DNA from: JAAYQU01 sp037441445
GTDB lineage: Bacteria > Bacteroidota > Bacteroidia > Bacteroidales > Salinivirgaceae
Length of the DNA stretch: 17,130 bases
Reading direction: 5' to 3'
Assembly: GCA_037441445.1 (NCBI GenBank)
Contig: JBBISE010000064.1
Location: 1-17,130, forward strand
The notes under the pieces were generated by a model. It worked only from the letters and a program-made list of their open reading frames with translations. It was not told the DNA's origin and ran no database searches. The position numbers and the translations under genes are program-made. Positions 7,578-14,823 of this stretch are shown here, in pieces (within the stretch, counting starts at the first letter, position 1; every line of letters begins with the position of its first letter).

Positions 7578-7670
7578 ATGCCGAGTGGAAAAAAGCGTAA
7601 GCGTCATAAGATGGCGACGCACAAGCGTAAAAAACGCCTGAGAAAAAACCGTCATAAAAAGAAAAAATAG
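7578..7670 (+). CDS. tiny basic protein, mS38 / AURKAIP1-COX24-like
   Basis: A 30-aa protein that is more than half Lys and Arg, starting MPSGKKRKRHKMATHKRKKR. The pattern (KKRKRHKMxxHKxKKRLRKxRHK) matches the short DUF1713 domain of the mitochondrial small-subunit ribosomal protein mS38 (AURKAIP1/COX24). Bacteroidota carry such short proteins, which are probably bound to the ribosome; this is family knowledge, and I have no alignment. An AGGAGA at 7565-7570 sits 7 bases before the ATG, an unusually good Shine-Dalgarno sequence for this phylum. It lies 14 bases behind HU and before RNase G, so the three form an RNA/DNA-handling cluster. Its stop codon is inside the left arm of the following terminator. 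It is too short for most gene finders. Confidence 0.82.
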   Translation: MPSGKKRKRHKMATHKRKKRLRKNRHKKKK

Positions 7671-7705
7671 TTGCCCTTGACCTTCGGGCTCAGACAACTA
7701 TTTTT
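7663..7705 (+). terminator. intrinsic terminator overlapping the small gene's stop codon
   Basis: AAAAATAGTTG (7663-7673) and CAACTATTTTT (7695-7705) form a perfect 11-bp stem, with a CCC/GGG pair inside the loop (7674-7676 and 7686-7688). The right arm ends in five T. The stem is A-T rich, and its left arm includes the TAG stop of the small basic gene. Symmetric A and T runs make it potentially active on both strands. It would end the HU transcript, perhaps partially. Confidence 0.7.
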
Positions 7706-7708
7706 ACC

Positions 7709-7743
7709 CGCAAACCTATCGAGCCAGGCTCTTTAGGTTTGCG
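7709..7743 (+). promoter_or_regulatory. hairpin in the RNase G leader
   Basis: CGCAAACCT (7709-7717) and AGGTTTGCG (7735-7743) form a perfect 9-bp stem. Above it lie a 3x3 internal loop and a GAGC/GCTC helix with a CAG loop. No T-run follows. It sits 50 bases before the GTG of the ribonuclease gene. Leader hairpins that let RNase E sense its own level are known in E. coli rne; an analogous role here is inference. It could also be a second 3'-end stem of the upstream transcript. Confidence 0.6.
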
Positions 7744-7774
7744 TTGTTTATACACATTACGATTTATACATCTG
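7744..7774 (+). promoter_or_regulatory. possible promoter of the RNase G gene
   Basis: TTG (7744-7746), 20 bases, then TACATCTG (7767-7774), one mismatch from the Bacteroidota TTG-N19/20-TAnnTTTG promoter. It begins directly after the second hairpin and would give a leader of only about 10 bases without that hairpin. A transcript carrying the hairpin would have to come from further upstream. Confidence 0.35.
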
Positions 7775-7792
7775 TCATAAATAGTTATTATT

Positions 7793-9346
7793 GTGGGCAA
7801 TACAAAAGAGCTTATTATTGATGTCTCCGCATCCGAAATAACCTTAGCTCTTCTCGAAGATAAAAAACTTGTCGAACTCTACAAAGATCGCAGCGACAAC
7901 AAATTCTCAGTTGGTGACATCTATCTGGGGCGTGTAAAAAAAATCATGCCAGGATTGAACGCTGCTTTCGTCGATGTTGGCCACGAACGCGATGCTTTTC
8001 TTCACTATCTCGATCTGGGCCCGCAAATACGTTCAATGAACAAGCTTATCATTGGGGCACAGCAAGGTAAAGTCGTCACTCCGCTTAGCCGAATAAAACC
8101 TGACCCGGATATTGACAAAGACGGAAAAATTTCTGACGTCCTTACCGAAGGCCAGATAATTGCCGTTCAAATAGCGAAAGAACCCATTTCAACAAAAGGC
8201 CCCAGGCTATGTTCCGAAGTGAGCATAGCTGGTAGGAATATTGTTTTGATGCCTTTCTCAAATAAAATCAGCATTTCACAAAAAATAACGTCGAACGAGG
8301 AGAAGGTAAGGCTTAAGAATCTGTTAACCAGTATTAAACCAAAGAATTACGGGGTTATCATCAGAACGGTGGCCGAAACGCAACGTGTTGCCAGCCTTGA
8401 TCAGGAACTTCGGGAACTTATTGAGCGTTGGGAAACGTCTTTGCTGAAAATCAAAGGGGCAAGACCTCCAAAGCTCATTTTGGGTGAAATGAACCGAACA
8501 ACAGCCTTGCTGCGTGATTTGCTAAATGACTCTTTTAATAACATATACGTAAATGATATCAATGTTTATAGTCAAATTAAAGACTACATCATTGAAATTG
8601 CACCCGAAAAGCAGCGTATTGTTAAGCATTATCAGGGTAAGGCACCAATTTTTGAACAATTCGAAGTCAGTCATCAAATCAGGGCTCACTTTGGCCGAAC
8701 TGTAGCCATCAAGAAGGGCGCTTATCTGGTTATTGAGCACACTGAGGCATTACATGTTATTGATGTGAATTCGGGAAACCGCAGCAAGGCCGAAGCCGAT
8801 CAGGAAAATAATGCCTATGATGTGAATGTCGCAGCCGCCGAAGAAATTGCCAGACAACTAAGACTTAGGGATATGGGAGGTATTGTGGTCATTGATTTTA
8901 TTGATCTTATTGACCAGGATCACCGCCAAAAGCTCTATGAATACATGAAGAGTATAATGGAGAAGGATCGGGCAAAACACCAAATACTGCCTTTAAGCAA
9001 ATTTGGTTTAATGCAAATCACAAGGCAAAGGGTAAGACCTGTTATGGATATTAAAACCATGGAATCGTGCCCTGTTTGTCATGGAAAAGGGCAGGTGCAG
9101 CCTACTGTATTGCTTTCGGACGAACTTGAAAACCGCATTAGTTATTACGCAGAAGTGTCGAAAACGAAAGAGATTCGTATCCGGATGCACCCATATTTGC
9201 ATGCCTATTTAACAAAAGGATTTTATAACCGACTTTGGAAGTGGCGTTTCAAATATAAAATATGGATTAAGCTACTAGCGGATCCATCGTGCACTTTTCT
9301 TGAATATCAGGTGTATGACAAAAAGGGCAACATGCTAAACGAGTAA
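7793..9346 (+). CDS. rng: ribonuclease G/E family endoribonuclease
   Basis: 517-aa endonuclease for rRNA maturation and mRNA decay. The start is GTG at 7793, after an in-frame TAA at 7778-7780. The N-terminus ELIIDVSASEITLALLEDK and the split S1 domain (VGDIYLGRVKKIMPGLNAAF, GHERDAFLHY) are typical. The catalytic Mg2+-binding Asp residues are D324 (HVIDVNSGN) and D368 (GGIVVIDFIDLID). The zinc-link is C426-P-V-C429, which joins subunits in RNase E. The length and the lack of a long disordered tail fit RNase G and the compact Bacteroidota enzymes, not the E. coli RNase E scaffold. Two hairpins precede it, one perhaps regulatory. It follows HU and the small basic protein. No oddities in the frame. 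Confidence 0.95.
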   Translation: MGNTKELIIDVSASEITLALLEDKKLVELYKDRSDNKFSVGDIYLGRVKKIMPGLNAAFVDVGHERDAFLHYLDLGPQIRSMNKLIIGAQQGKVVTPLSRIKPDPDIDKDGKISDVLTEGQIIAVQIAKEPISTKGPRLCSEVSIAGRNIVLMPFSNKISISQKITSNEEKVRLKNLLTSIKPKNYGVIIRTVAETQRVASLDQELRELIERWETSLLKIKGARPPKLILGEMNRTTALLRDLLNDSFNNIYVNDINVYSQIKDYIIEIAPEKQRIVKHYQGKAPIFEQFEVSHQIRAHFGRTVAIKKGAYLVIEHTEALHVIDVNSGNRSKAEADQENNAYDVNVAAAEEIARQLRLRDMGGIVVIDFIDLIDQDHRQKLYEYMKSIMEKDRAKHQILPLSKFGLMQITRQRVRPVMDIKTMESCPVCHGKGQVQPTVLLSDELENRISYYAEVSKTKEIRIRMHPYLHAYLTKGFYNRLWKWRFKYKIWIKLLADPSCTFLEYQVYDKKGNMLNE

Positions 9347-9478
9347 CTGTTCTATGATTGTTGTTTTGTTTTATGGAAAGGTGCGTTATTGTGCATTGCA
9401 AGCATTAACTTAACTCACTTTCATCCGAAACAAGTCAGGAAGATTATCACTGTCAAGTATGGCAAATTTTTTGTAAAC

Positions 9479-9490
9479 AGGAACGTTCCT
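9479..9490. promoter_or_regulatory. 12-bp perfect palindrome upstream of dsbD
   Basis: AGGAACGTTCCT is a perfect palindrome, 36 bases before the DsbD start codon. It is followed by AATTTTTG (9497-9504), one base from the TAnnTTTG -7 element. That position would suit a dimeric repressor or activator. A palindrome of this length can occur by chance in 17 kb, so this is only a candidate. Confidence 0.35.
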
Positions 9491-9526
9491 AATTTAAATT
9501 TTTGAGCAAATTTTAAATTTTCCGCT

Positions 9527-11542
9527 ATGAGAAAAATCTTTTTCCCGTTAATTGTTAGTGTTTTGAGCGCGCTAACATTGTTTGCCCATGGCCAGGTTCT
9601 GGAACCGGTCAAATGGCAATTTGAGTTGAAAAAAATAGAGTCCGGACTATACAAAGTCGTGGGCACCGCCAAAATGGACAAAGGCTGGCATCTTTATTCG
9701 CAGTTCCTTCCTGAAGGAAATATTGCTCTGCCAACCCAATTTTCATTTGAGCCTACACCAAATGTCGAATTTGTTGGAAAAGTTGAAGAGGTTTCAACGG
9801 TTATCGAGAAAGACGATCCTTTGGCCGGAGTTCCAACACGCTATTATGCCGATGTAGCTGTTTTTGAGCAAACAGTAAAAATTGCATCTCCTGAGGCTGT
9901 TGTAAAAGGCGCAGTTGAATTTATGGCTTGCGATGATGAACAATGTATTCCCCCGGCAGAACACGAGTTCGTGTTGTCTCCATCAGACAAGGCTTCTGCG
10001 ATAAGTGATGTTGAAAGCTCCGGTACGAAACCGGAAAACAATTCTCTTTGGGCGGTCATTTTAGAAGCTATTTTATGGGGATTTGCAGCATTGTTAACAC
10101 CCTGTGTGTTTCCCATGGTACCTATGACCGTGTCATTTTTTATCAAAAATGGCGAAGACAAGGCAAAATCCAAGTTTATGGCCGGTATTTTTGGTTCATC
10201 CATCGTGTTATTGTACACGTTGCCAGTTGCAGTTATAATATTTATCACTTATTTCTTTGGAGGTGAGTCTGTTACGGCAGATATATTTAATTGGTTGTCC
10301 ACCCATTGGATTCCAAACGTCCTGTTTTTTGCCATCTTTATGTTTTTTGCAGCGTCCTTCTTTGGTGCGTTCGAAATTGTTCTTCCAAGTTGGTTGGTGA
10401 ATAAAGCCGATTCAAAAGCCGACAAAGGAGGTTTGATAGGCACCTTTTTTATGGCACTTACACTGGTACTTGTATCGTTTTCATGCACAGGTCCTATCGT
10501 AGGAACAATCATTGTTAAGTCAACTCAGGGTGAAATTTGGGAACCTGTTGTAACCATGCTGGCGTTTTCAATAGCCTTTGCGTTGCCCTTTACTCTATTC
10601 GCTGTTTTTCCATCATGGCTGAAAAATTTGCCAAAATCAGGTGGGTGGCTCAATAGTGTAAAAGTTGTGCTGGGTTTTGTTGAAGTTGCCCTTGGGTTTA
10701 AATTCCTGAGTGTTGCCGATCAGGTTTACCATTGGGGGATTTTAGATCGTGAAGTTTACCTGGCTATCTGGATAGTGTGTTTTGCACTGATGGGTTTTTA
10801 TCTTCTGGGCAAACTGAAGTTCAAACATGACTCCGAATCAGGTTACATCAGTGTTCCACGTCTTTTTCTTGCCATGATTACTCTTTCATTTGTTGTTTAC
10901 ATGATTCCTGGTATGTGGGGAGCCCCGTTAAAGGCACTGAGCGGTTATTTACCACCCCAACAAACTTTAGATTTTGATATGCCAAGGATTGTCAGAGAAT
11001 CCACCGCAAATATACAAACATACCAGGGCGATACTGAAAAAAAAGTAAATAAGGAACTTTGTGGAACCCCAAAATACGCCGATTTCCTGCATTTGCCCCA
11101 TGGTTTGCGTGGTTATTTCGATTACGAGCAAGGATTGGCCTGTGCTAAGGAGCTTGGTAAACCTGTTTTCATTGATTTTACGGGGCACGGTTGTGTAAAC
11201 TGTCGCGAAATGGAAGCTAACGTCTGGAGCGATCCCCGTGTGTTAAAACTGTTGCGTGATGAATTCGTTATTGTAGCCCTTTATGTCGATGACAAAACTA
11301 CCATGCCTGAAGAGGATTGGGTCGTCAGTCAGCACGATGGCAAAGTTAAGAAGACCATTGGTAAGAAATACGCCGATTTTCAAATTAGCCGGTACAATAC
11401 AAACGCGCAACCTTATTACATTTTACTTGACCACGATGGAAATAATCTAATGCCCCCAAGAGCATATAATCTGAACGTTGATGCTTTTGTTTCCTTTTTA
11501 GAGCAGGGAATCGAAAATTTCAGGAAAATTGTTAATAAATAG
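9527..11542 (+). CDS. dsbD: DsbD-type transmembrane thiol:disulfide reductase
   Basis: 671-aa inner-membrane protein that passes electrons from cytoplasmic thioredoxin to periplasmic thiol proteins, including those of cytochrome c assembly and disulfide repair. All three redox modules are present. A signal peptide (about 1-22) leads into an N-terminal immunoglobulin-like domain with C135-DDEQ-C140-IPP. The eight-helix CcdA-like core spans about 174-465, with C193 (TPCVFPMVP) and C320 (SCTGPIVG). The C-terminal thioredoxin domain carries G-C556-V-N-C559 and ends near 670. ATG at 9527 places the signal peptide correctly. A palindrome lies 36 bases upstream. The SpoIIE-type phosphatase gene begins 74 bases downstream on the same strand with no obvious terminator between, so co-transcription is possible. 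Confidence 0.95.
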   Translation: MRKIFFPLIVSVLSALTLFAHGQVLEPVKWQFELKKIESGLYKVVGTAKMDKGWHLYSQFLPEGNIALPTQFSFEPTPNVEFVGKVEEVSTVIEKDDPLAGVPTRYYADVAVFEQTVKIASPEAVVKGAVEFMACDDEQCIPPAEHEFVLSPSDKASAISDVESSGTKPENNSLWAVILEAILWGFAALLTPCVFPMVPMTVSFFIKNGEDKAKSKFMAGIFGSSIVLLYTLPVAVIIFITYFFGGESVTADIFNWLSTHWIPNVLFFAIFMFFAASFFGAFEIVLPSWLVNKADSKADKGGLIGTFFMALTLVLVSFSCTGPIVGTIIVKSTQGEIWEPVVTMLAFSIAFALPFTLFAVFPSWLKNLPKSGGWLNSVKVVLGFVEVALGFKFLSVADQVYHWGILDREVYLAIWIVCFALMGFYLLGKLKFKHDSESGYISVPRLFLAMITLSFVVYMIPGMWGAPLKALSGYLPPQQTLDFDMPRIVRESTANIQTYQGDTEKKVNKELCGTPKYADFLHLPHGLRGYFDYEQGLACAKELGKPVFIDFTGHGCVNCREMEANVWSDPRVLKLLRDEFVIVALYVDDKTTMPEEDWVVSQHDGKVKKTIGKKYADFQISRYNTNAQPYYILLDHDGNNLMPPRAYNLNVDAFVSFLEQGIENFRKIVNK

Positions 11543-11616
11543 TTCAGGATTTTGGAGCAGTTTTTGCAAAGAGACAGCAACACCAGAAAACGAGCGTTTT
11601 TTTAGCACTAACAGGA

Positions 11617-14136
11617 ATGACATTTTTTAGGCTATTTTTTCTTTTACTTCTAAGTTCTCACGTGTTTGGACAACATGCAGGGAATGTAAATGTCCATGCT
11701 TCAGTGTATTTTGATAAAAGCAACTCGTTGAAAATTGTCGATTTGCAAAAACTGCTTCCCGATTTCAAGGCAACCTCCTTAAACGAACTTAATTTTGGTC
11801 CGGGCAATGGGACTATTTGGCTGCTTGTTGAATCTGAAAATAGAACAGACGCCAGACAAGAATTAGTGCTTGAAATTGAAAACCTGCTAATAAACCCGGT
11901 CTCTTATACCGTTAAACATTCGGACAGCATGTCGGTATGGAGCCTCGAATCCAGCTCGCGAAATTACAAACATTCCCATACCTATTTCTTTAGTCTTGAA
12001 CCAAAAGAAAAGGACAGTCTTGTAATCAAAGTCGAAACTTATGGTTTTCCAACAGCAATACCCCTCGAGATCAGGAAAAGTGACGAATTTGACGCTCATC
12101 ACATAAAGCACACCCTAATTATTGGATTCGTTTTAGGAATATTAGTTATTATCATTCTTTTGAGCCTGCTGTTGTGGTTTATTGGCCGTAGCAAAATGTC
12201 AGCATTTCTATTCGGTTTTATAACGGTCACCACGGTCTATTTTTTTATCATGGACGGACTGCTGTTTCTTTTTATTGGTTATGAACAAATAGCACAAACA
12301 GTTATTTCGGCCAAAAGCACATTGCCACTTGCGGTAGGATTACTGGGACTTTACTTAAACGAGTTTTACAATATACAGGTTATTAATCAGCGCAGGTACC
12401 ATTTATTTAAAATAATCGGTCTCTCGCTAATATTTATTTTTACTTTGTTTGTTATTTTCAGACAATACGCGGAAAGCCTGTATATTTTTTCGTATCCTGT
12501 TATTGCACTGGGCATTACCTATAATATTCTTGTCCTTCTCTATGCGAAGATTAAAAAAGCCAACCATATTTTTTCAATGTTGACAGGATTGGTTCTTTTT
12601 AGTCTGCTTTTGGTTGGTAAGTTATTGTTTGATTATGGGCTTATTGGGTTAACCCCGGTTACAATCCAATTACCAAAAATTGGTTTTGCATTGTTTATTA
12701 TATGCACAGCTTTTTCGTTGGCAGATCGTTTTCGTCAACGTTCAAATGATATTAATGCGTTGAATAATAGGCTTGATACCTTGGTTAAAGAACGAACGGC
12801 AGAAATAAACAACCAAAACGAAGAGCTTAAAACCCTTGCTGAGGAACTGAATACGCAACGCGAAGAATTAGAAACACAAAAAGAAGAACTTCAAGCTCAG
12901 ACCGAAGAACTTATTGTTCAGAAGGATATGCTCCAAAGGCAAAACACTGAACTCGAAAGACTTCAATTGGTAGCGTCAAAAACCGACAATGTAATCTATA
13001 TTTTCGATCCCGACGGAACCTTAGTTTGGTTCAACAGCTCGTTCAGTAGTCAACTGGGAATGTCGTATGAAGAATTCATGGGTAAAGAAATGCAAATAAA
13101 AATCCATGATATCAGTACCAGCCATGAAGTTGAAAATCATCTGGAAAAATGCCTTGTGTCAAAAACTAGTGTTACCTACGAATCAAAGATAATGGATTCG
13201 TTGGGACGGGAACATTGGTATCAAACAACACTTACCCCTATTTTTGAAGAAGACATCATTAAGTACGTTGTTGCCATTGATAGTGAAATTACCCGGTTGA
13301 AGCAATACGAAATGGAGGTTGAGCATCAACGAAACTTGGCCATTAACCGTAAGAATGAACTCGAATATCAGCAATCGGAAATGACAGACAGTCTGCGGTA
13401 TGCCCAGCGAATTCAGTCCGCTATTCTACCACAAAGTAAAGATATTAAACGGTTTTTCCCGGAAAGCTTTGTTCTGTTCGAGCCCAAAGACATTGTCAGT
13501 GGCGATTTTTACTGGTTCCATCGCATAGAAAACAAATTTGTTTTTATTGCTGTTGATTGCACCGGACACGGTGTTCCCGGAGCCTTTATGTCCATAATAG
13601 GCACGTACTTACTGAACAATATTATTATCCAAAACAACGAAACACGTCCTGCCGAAATCCTTAAGCAGTTGAACCGTAAGCTCAAGATTTCGCTGAAAAA
13701 CGAAAGTCCTCTCCGTCAAACAAACGATGGTATGGATGTTTCACTTGTTATCTTAGATTTAGATACCAAAAAACTCTATTATGCTGGCGCTCTAAGACCC
13801 CTTTTCCTTTGTACGCAGGGCGATTTTATTGAGGTGAAAGGCGATAAAATCCCCATTACCAGTGAAATAATAGGAAATGTTATGTCGCAGTACAAGGAAT
13901 GGGAATTTGACATCGCCCAAGGTGATCGTTTCTACATGTTTTCGGACGGAATTATTGACCAATTCGGTGGAAAAGAGAATAAAAAATTTCTTACAAAACG
14001 TTTCAAGCAGCTGATTCTTGATGCCCAGTCCTATTCCATGCCCGAGCAAATGCGACTTGTCCAGCAGGCTAATATCGATTGGCGCGGGAAAAATCCGCAG
14101 ATTGACGACATCCTTGTCATGGGTGTTCAGATATAA
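11617..14136 (+). CDS. 7TMR-DISM - coiled coil - PAS - SpoIIE protein phosphatase
   Basis: 839-aa membrane receptor with a PP2C-type serine phosphatase output. It has a signal peptide (about 1-18), a periplasmic DISMED2-like domain (about 20-160) and seven helices (about 165-375; the first is HTLIIGFVLGILVIIILLSL). A regular Glu/Gln coiled coil follows (about 380-447, repeats of EELxxQxEEL), then a PAS domain (about 449-564, NVIYIFDPDGTLVWFNSSF). The SpoIIE domain runs to the end, opened by RYAQRIQSAILP. Its metal-binding residues are in place: D630 (SGDFYW), D647 (DCTGHGVPGAF), D777 (FSDGIIDQFGG) and D830-D831 (QIDDIL). It should be an active phosphatase. In partner-switching pathways such proteins act on STAS-type anti-anti-sigma factors; none is in the window. 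It probably converts an envelope signal into dephosphorylation of an unknown target. Confidence 0.9.
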   Translation: MTFFRLFFLLLLSSHVFGQHAGNVNVHASVYFDKSNSLKIVDLQKLLPDFKATSLNELNFGPGNGTIWLLVESENRTDARQELVLEIENLLINPVSYTVKHSDSMSVWSLESSSRNYKHSHTYFFSLEPKEKDSLVIKVETYGFPTAIPLEIRKSDEFDAHHIKHTLIIGFVLGILVIIILLSLLLWFIGRSKMSAFLFGFITVTTVYFFIMDGLLFLFIGYEQIAQTVISAKSTLPLAVGLLGLYLNEFYNIQVINQRRYHLFKIIGLSLIFIFTLFVIFRQYAESLYIFSYPVIALGITYNILVLLYAKIKKANHIFSMLTGLVLFSLLLVGKLLFDYGLIGLTPVTIQLPKIGFALFIICTAFSLADRFRQRSNDINALNNRLDTLVKERTAEINNQNEELKTLAEELNTQREELETQKEELQAQTEELIVQKDMLQRQNTELERLQLVASKTDNVIYIFDPDGTLVWFNSSFSSQLGMSYEEFMGKEMQIKIHDISTSHEVENHLEKCLVSKTSVTYESKIMDSLGREHWYQTTLTPIFEEDIIKYVVAIDSEITRLKQYEMEVEHQRNLAINRKNELEYQQSEMTDSLRYAQRIQSAILPQSKDIKRFFPESFVLFEPKDIVSGDFYWFHRIENKFVFIAVDCTGHGVPGAFMSIIGTYLLNNIIIQNNETRPAEILKQLNRKLKISLKNESPLRQTNDGMDVSLVILDLDTKKLYYAGALRPLFLCTQGDFIEVKGDKIPITSEIIGNVMSQYKEWEFDIAQGDRFYMFSDGIIDQFGGKENKKFLTKRFKQLILDAQSYSMPEQMRLVQQANIDWRGKNPQIDDILVMGVQI

Positions 14137-14216
14137 GCTAAGTCATCCCTCCAATTCTACTTCCCTCTGAAAGTGTGCTCAAACCCGAGCATCCTTTTCA
14201 GTCCATTTTTCAGCTG

Positions 14217-14254
14217 TTTCCACTAGGTGGAAAGTTGCCCGTTTTCCTTTTTTT
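14217..14254 (+). terminator. overlapping hairpins and T-run after the phosphatase gene
   Basis: TTTCCAC (14217-14223) and GTGGAAA (14227-14233) form a 7-bp stem with a 3-base loop. Alternatively GGAAAG (14229-14234) can pair with TTTTCC and runs straight into TTTTTTT (14248-14254), as in an intrinsic terminator. The two stems exclude each other. The site is between the phosphatase stop and the sigma-factor promoter, so termination of the upstream transcript is the simplest reading; an operator role for the first stem is possible. Confidence 0.4.
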
Positions 14255-14267
14255 CTACCCAAAAAAG

Positions 14268-14297
14268 TTGACCGTACTGTAACTATTTCTACTTTTG
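14268..14297 (+). promoter_or_regulatory. consensus Bacteroidota sigma-A promoter of the sigma-factor operon
   Basis: TTG (14268-14270), exactly 19 bases, then TACTTTTG (14290-14297) is a perfect match to TTG-N19-TAnnTTTG. Transcription should start near 14304, giving a leader of about 27 bases. It also settles the start of the sigma gene: the in-frame TTG at 14295 is part of the -7 box, so translation must begin at the ATG at 14331. Confidence 0.75.
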
Positions 14298-14330
14298 TCC
14301 GTCTTTTGGCAGTGTTTAGAAAGAAATAAG

Positions 14331-14816
14331 ATGACGGTAGAAGAATACAATAGAAGTGTTGAACAATGGGCAGATGCTGTATATCGTTTCATTGTCAAGA
14401 ACTTGCGCGACGAAGAGTTTTCTCGCGACATAGTGCAGGACACGTTCGAAAAACTGTGGGTTAACCTTGTAAATGTAGACGGGGAGAAGGTAAAATCATA
14501 TCTGTTTACAACCGCCTACCACACCATGATTGATTATATCCGGAAACGGAAAAGAATCGATCACTATGACGAACTTCCAGCCAATCGCATCGGAGAATTG
14601 GATCATTACTCTGATTTACAGGAGATTTTGCACGAAGCGGTCAACAAGCTGCCAACTACTCAACGTTCTATTATCCTGTTACGCGATTACGAAGGATATT
14701 CTTATGAAGAGATTGGTGAAATAACCGGACTGAACGAATCACAGGTAAAGGTTTATATCTACCGCGCCCGCGTGTTTTTGAAAAATTATATTGGTAGTGT
14801 GGAAACCGTAATCTAA
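14331..14816 (+). CDS. ECF RNA polymerase sigma factor
   Basis: 161-aa sigma-70 family protein of the extracytoplasmic-function type, which directs RNA polymerase to envelope-response promoters. Region 2 is VYRFIVKNLRDEEFSRDIVQ through FEKLWVNL and YLFTTAYHTMIDYIRKRKR. Region 4 is LPTTQRSIILLRDYEGYSYE, EIGEITGLNESQVKVYIYRAR and FLKNYI, with the helix-turn-helix near SYEEIGEITGLNESQVK. Regions 1 and 3 are absent, as expected. The ATG at 14331 is chosen because the upstream TTG lies in the promoter. The anti-sigma-like gene starts 7 bases after the stop, which strongly suggests a sigma/anti-sigma pair. Expression looks housekeeping-driven, so control is probably post-translational through that partner. 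Confidence 0.93.
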   Translation: MTVEEYNRSVEQWADAVYRFIVKNLRDEEFSRDIVQDTFEKLWVNLVNVDGEKVKSYLFTTAYHTMIDYIRKRKRIDHYDELPANRIGELDHYSDLQEILHEAVNKLPTTQRSIILLRDYEGYSYEEIGEITGLNESQVKVYIYRARVFLKNYIGSVETVI

Positions 14817-14823
14817 CTCAGCC

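Noticed and set aside
14295..14330. TTG start for the sigma factor
   Set aside because: The TTG is part of a perfect -7 promoter box, so it would not be inside the transcript.
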